Under the pieces are notes generated by a model. That model saw nothing but the letters and a program-made list of their open reading frames with translations. It was not told the DNA's origin and made no database searches. A stretch of DNA of 43,812 nucleotides. It comes from Aneurinibacillus aneurinilyticus ATCC 12856 (lineage in GTDB: Bacteria; Bacillota; Bacilli; Aneurinibacillales; Aneurinibacillaceae). Made by a program: the position numbers and the translations under genes. The stretch spans positions 1 through 43,812 of the forward strand of contig NZ_KE952853.1 in NCBI RefSeq assembly GCF_000466385.1, in the 5' to 3' direction. Numbering within the stretch: position 1 is the first letter of the stretch; each line of letters opens with the position of its first letter. Shown in pieces: positions 41,441 through 43,812 of the stretch.

Positions 41441-42166
41441 TCATTCAAATGAATACTTTTCTTTAGCATATTTGAGGTATTTCTTAAACCAAACAAGTTT
41501 TTCTCTTGCCTTCTTTGGCAATGCCTTATTTTTCAGTCGATCCTTTAGCAGCCTTTTTGTTTTTTTATGCAGATCCATTGCCTCATCAAGTGTATTAAAC
41601 TCGGATATCCGGAAAAAATCGAGGTAATAATCGTCTTTTTTATCTTTTAATAATAATTGGGCCAGGAATCTTTCTTCTTCCATAATCGTATGGGCCTCAT
41701 ATCTATATTCAAGCGCCTCTTGATAAAATTCCTCAGATAAAACAACACGTGCATATTTAGCCACTTTCGCTTCAAGCTGACGTGCTTCTGCCAGAGCCGG
41801 CCCGAATACCATATTGCCCTCATGATATAGCTTTCCGACAGATACTCCACCACGAACGAAAAAGCCTTTGTCCAACAGATTGAGCTGTAGGTGACACACG
41901 TCTACTAATAATTGGTATAATGCACCTGAATTGTATTCGACAGGGTAGGAAATCGCTATACTGTTAGAGAAAATGGTCATTTGTTTCCCTGGCAGCTCCA
42001 ATCCCCATACATCATGTTTTTTCTTCACCGTAGTTTCTTCTACATATTTGAGTGCTGTCAAAATAGCAGAAGCTTGAGCAGAGTCATTGGCAGATTCATC
42101 TATTACGGAATCGAACTCCATAAGGTGAATAAACGCTACAGCTCTTTCCTGGTAAATGTCCATCAT
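41441..42166 (-). CDS. Degenerate class III nucleotidyl cyclase-fold protein
   Basis: About 241 residues from ATG 42166 (42163 is also possible, AAGGGGAG upstream). The layout follows class III adenylyl/guanylyl cyclases: first strand AVAFIHLMEFDS, hairpin MTIFSNSIAISYP, then VRGGVSVGKLYHEGNMVFGPALAEARQLE, which mirrors the canonical R-GIHTG...G-x-x-N-AARLE region. Both usual metal-binding Asp positions differ (FIDxxGF to FIHLMEF; FSDS to FSNS), so catalysis is doubtful. A lysine-rich helical tail (about 195-241) follows. No signal or membrane segment; it stands alone. A nucleotide-binding or regulatory role is inferred; cyclase activity would be surprising. Confidence 0.6.
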   Translation of the reverse strand: MMDIYQERAVAFIHLMEFDSVIDESANDSAQASAILTALKYVEETTVKKKHDVWGLELPGKQMTIFSNSIAISYPVEYNSGALYQLLVDVCHLQLNLLDKGFFVRGGVSVGKLYHEGNMVFGPALAEARQLEAKVAKYARVVLSEEFYQEALEYRYEAHTIMEEERFLAQLLLKDKKDDYYLDFFRISEFNTLDEAMDLHKKTKRLLKDRLKNKALPKKAREKLVWFKKYLKYAKEKYSFE

Positions 42167-42189
42167 CTTCACTCCCCTTAAAAATAAAT

Positions 42190-42225
42190 AATAAAAAAGC
42201 GTTCAGAAGTTTTTTCCATTATACT
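42190..42225 (-). terminator. Terminator of the small membrane-protein gene
   Basis: Imperfect stem GCGTT.CAG with CTGAAACGC around a 20-nt loop, followed on the minus strand by TTTTTTATTATT. It lies between the small gene and the cyclase-fold gene. Confidence 0.65.
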
Positions 42226-42268
42226 CCTGAAACGCCTGTTTTTTAATTGTATTTGTTTATTAATTTGA

Positions 42269-42427
42269 TTAATTTTTTCTTTTCTTTTTGTTTTTCGTAA
42301 TTAAATCCATTATAACAACCACAATCAGCAAAAGAATAGAATGTTCTAAAGGCTTAACATAGCTGGATTCATCATAGATAAAGTAAGCTAATATAAAGTT
42401 GAGTATGAAGAAAATAAAGTATCCCAA
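42269..42427 (-). CDS. 52-residue two-helix membrane microprotein, unknown function
   Basis: A minus-strand reading frame from TTG 42427 to TAA 42269. Two hydrophobic helices (about 2-17 YFIFFILNFILAYFIY and 29-40 HSILLLIVVVIM) are joined by a polar turn (DESSYVKPLE), with a strongly basic tail (TKNKKKRKN). Charge placement suggests N-in/C-in with the tail in the cytoplasm. The ribosome site is modest (GTGAGA about 12 nt upstream). It has its own near-consensus promoter (42485-42513) and terminator, which makes it a complete independent gene. A nearby ATG in another frame gives a 16-codon leader, so a one-base frameshift at the N-terminus is possible. Function unknown. Confidence 0.6.
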   Translation of the reverse strand: MGYFIFFILNFILAYFIYDESSYVKPLEHSILLLIVVVIMDLITKNKKKRKN

Positions 42428-42484
42428 AATTTAATCATCTCACTTTAGAAAGTAGACTCTAATATAATAGATTTTCTTACATCT

Positions 42485-42513
42485 AGTATAACAGAACCTT
42501 CAGTATAATCCAA
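42485..42513 (-). promoter_or_regulatory. Promoter of the two-helix microprotein
   Basis: Minus strand TTGGAT (42508-42513), a 17-nt spacer, TATACT (42485-42490), about 60 nt upstream of the start. Confidence 0.6.
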
Positions 42514-42529
42514 ATCCAGCAGCAGCCCC

Positions 42530-42856
42530 TTATAGAAACCAACGTAGCATCATCATGGAAAAAATTCCGACTACGACAGTTCCTAACAAACTGCGAGTTA
42601 TAATTGCAACAAGCAGAGCCGGAAGAGCAGCAAGAAGTCTTATATTATCCCAAAAATATGAAAATTCTTTCGTCGGCAACAATAATTCTTGTGCTAACAA
42701 AGCTGCCATAATAGCAACAGGAATATGGGCAAGCCAGCGCAATCCCAGTTGAGGAATATTAAGCTTGCTTAACACGACCAATGGAAATACCCGTGGAATG
42801 ATTGTTACAATTGTCCCGCCAACAATAATCCAGAACACCTGCCATGTTATAGCCAT
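42530..42856 (-). CDS. azlD: Branched-chain amino acid exporter subunit AzlD
   Basis: 108 residues with four membrane helices, typical of AzlD: WQVFWIIVGGTIVTIIPRVFPL near the start and LPALLVAIITRSLLGTVVVG near the end. It works with AzlC as a two-protein exporter (AzlCD/BrnFE-like) for branched-chain amino acids, and also 4-azaleucine. It overlaps azlC by 10 nt, so translation is coupled. Short but full length. Confidence 0.9.
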   Translation of the reverse strand: MAITWQVFWIIVGGTIVTIIPRVFPLVVLSKLNIPQLGLRWLAHIPVAIMAALLAQELLLPTKEFSYFWDNIRLLAALPALLVAIITRSLLGTVVVGIFSMMMLRWFL

Positions 42857-43581
42857 TTCTCTATTATCACTCCTATCGTTGCTGCCAGCACAGTAGCTAC
42901 AATAATATCTATCCCCCCGGAAAATAGGAAGCTGACACCTACAGTAATAGCAATTGCGCTAATGGCTACCAACAGGTCTATTCGTACTTTTGCACGACCT
43001 AAAATTTGCAAAACAAGCAACCCAATAAACATAGCTGGCAAAGCAAAATCAAGACCGTAATCTTCCGGTTTGGCAATCCATTGACCAAAAATTCCACCTG
43101 CGACATTGGCGATCAGCCAATTAACATACGCAGTTATATTTAAGCCAAACATCCAGCGATCGTTAGCCAGCTTTCTATTCGCAAGATGGTTCGCTGCCAC
43201 CCCGAAGGTCTCATCGGTTAACTGAAAACCAATAATTGCATTTTTCCAAGTAGGAAGATGTCGAAAATAAGGGGACAGCGCAGCACTTAATAGTAAGTAA
43301 CGAAGATTAGCGAAAAATATAGTTAAAATAATCGCCGATATCGGTGCGCCCGCTACCAGCATACCTGCGGCAATAAACTGGGCGGACCCCGCATACAAAA
43401 ACAAAGACATAAGCACAATTTCCATAATACTTAAGCCAGCCGTTCTTTCGATTACACCGGCAGCAAACCCTATACTTAAATATCCAAATACGGTTGGCAA
43501 ACAATCTTTTACACCTTGCAAGAAACTATCTTCCTGTTGTATACCAACATATGCTTCAGCTGATACATGCTCCTGCTTCAT
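42847..43581 (-). CDS. azlC: Branched-chain amino acid exporter subunit AzlC
   Basis: 244 residues, about seven membrane helices: CLPTVFGYLSIGFAAGVIERTAGLS at the N-terminus, LFLYAGSAQFIAAGMLVAGA, and FQLTDETFGVAANH in the middle, all AzlC hallmarks. It forms the exporter with AzlD. AAGGAGGGGG precedes the ATG. First gene of azlCD with a near-perfect promoter at 43678-43706. No divergent regulator (AzlB-like) lies inside the window. Confidence 0.92.
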   Translation of the reverse strand: MKQEHVSAEAYVGIQQEDSFLQGVKDCLPTVFGYLSIGFAAGVIERTAGLSIMEIVLMSLFLYAGSAQFIAAGMLVAGAPISAIILTIFFANLRYLLLSAALSPYFRHLPTWKNAIIGFQLTDETFGVAANHLANRKLANDRWMFGLNITAYVNWLIANVAGGIFGQWIAKPEDYGLDFALPAMFIGLLVLQILGRAKVRIDLLVAISAIAITVGVSFLFSGGIDIIVATVLAATIGVIIEKWL

Positions 43582-43677
43582 TTTCCCCCTCCTTCAGAAC
43601 ATAATGATAAAGGTCACATCCATTCGTCACCCACACAACTGCAATAAAAGGAATATAAGCCTTTTTATTTAGTAGTC

Positions 43678-43706
43678 ATTATACTACCTACTCAAAATAA
43701 TCACAA
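43678..43706 (-). promoter_or_regulatory. azlCD promoter
   Basis: Minus strand TTGTGA (43701-43706), a 17-nt spacer and TATAAT (43678-43683), about 97 nt upstream of azlC. No further gene was seen in the remaining window to 43812. Confidence 0.7.
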
Positions 43707-43812
43707 TAATTCAAAGTGTATTTTTATAGGATTTTGTTCATACAGAGGTGATGTTCAAGCTATTATGTAAGACCAAGGGTGTTGATTATCCAGTATAATC
43801 CAGATTAGATCG

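Noticed and set aside
41284-41496. A 70-codon minus-strand frame running through the terminator
   Set aside because: It overlaps the end of the cyclase-fold gene in another frame and encodes the terminator stem, so it is probably not a gene.
43741-43795. A tiny plus-strand frame after a GAGGTG near the window end
   Set aside because: Only about 15 codons with the ribosome site touching the start; no support.
1-43812. CRISPR array, insertion sequence or prophage
   Set aside because: No spaced direct-repeat array, transposase or phage gene was seen on either strand.

Overview
The window is a low-to-mid GC Bacillales chromosome segment, most like the Paenibacillaceae/Aneurinibacillus-Brevibacillus neighbourhood. 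This placement is an inference from Firmicutes-type gene families (YkuK, NiaP, AcuA, Btr/Feu, FapR-regulated FabH, T-box leuA), strong AGGAGG ribosome binding sites with GTG and TTG starts, and Fur and FapR boxes of Bacillus type. Nearly all genes lie on the minus strand. Only alsT, a DUF952 gene and an LCP gene are on the plus strand. No insertion sequence, prophage or CRISPR array was seen.

Layout: 1-33 is the 5' half of a tRNA-Asn cut by the window edge. 0.2-9.6 kb is a housekeeping and transport region: ykuK, a crotonase-family enzyme, alsT, carbonic anhydrase with a universal stress protein, DUF952, niaP, an EmrE-type exporter, a YdcF-type protein and dinB. A small relic of diaminopropionate ammonia-lyase sits at 5.65-5.75 kb. 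9.1-13.5 kb is a tightly coupled hsdM-hsdS-WYL regulator-dinB run with no hsdR. 13.7-14.6 kb holds an LCP cell-wall ligase.

14.7-19.2 kb is a vitamin B12 region. One cobalamin riboswitch precedes btuC-btuD-btuF. A second riboswitch lies just after btuF and precedes a 59-residue protein gene and an acuA-type acetyltransferase. 19.3-24.0 kb is an XRE-cupin regulator with potABCD (spermidine/putrescine import). 24.1-26.0 kb is leuA behind a leucine T-box. 26.1-31.7 kb is a Fur-controlled iron block: a feuBC-type permease pair, a feuA-type lipoprotein, a Btr-like AraC regulator fused to a siderophore-binding domain, and a nitroreductase behind a perfect Fur box.

31.8-37.9 kb is a copper-delivery block: sco, nosD, nosL, nosY, nosF, a deletion-damaged tlpA and a copC-copD fusion. 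No nosZ is present in the window. 38.0-43.6 kb holds a hypothetical gene, fumC (preceded by Fur-like boxes and nested palindromes), FapR-boxed fabH, a degenerate class III cyclase-fold protein, an unannotated 52-residue two-helix membrane protein and azlCD.

The observations most worth a second look are the B12 riboswitch ahead of orf59-acuA, the nosZ-less nos/sco/cop operon with a broken thioredoxin gene, the hsdMS-WYL-dinB operon, the metal-site-altered cyclase homologue, and the Fur-like boxes upstream of fumC. All identifications come from reading the sequence and remembered family features; no database search was run.
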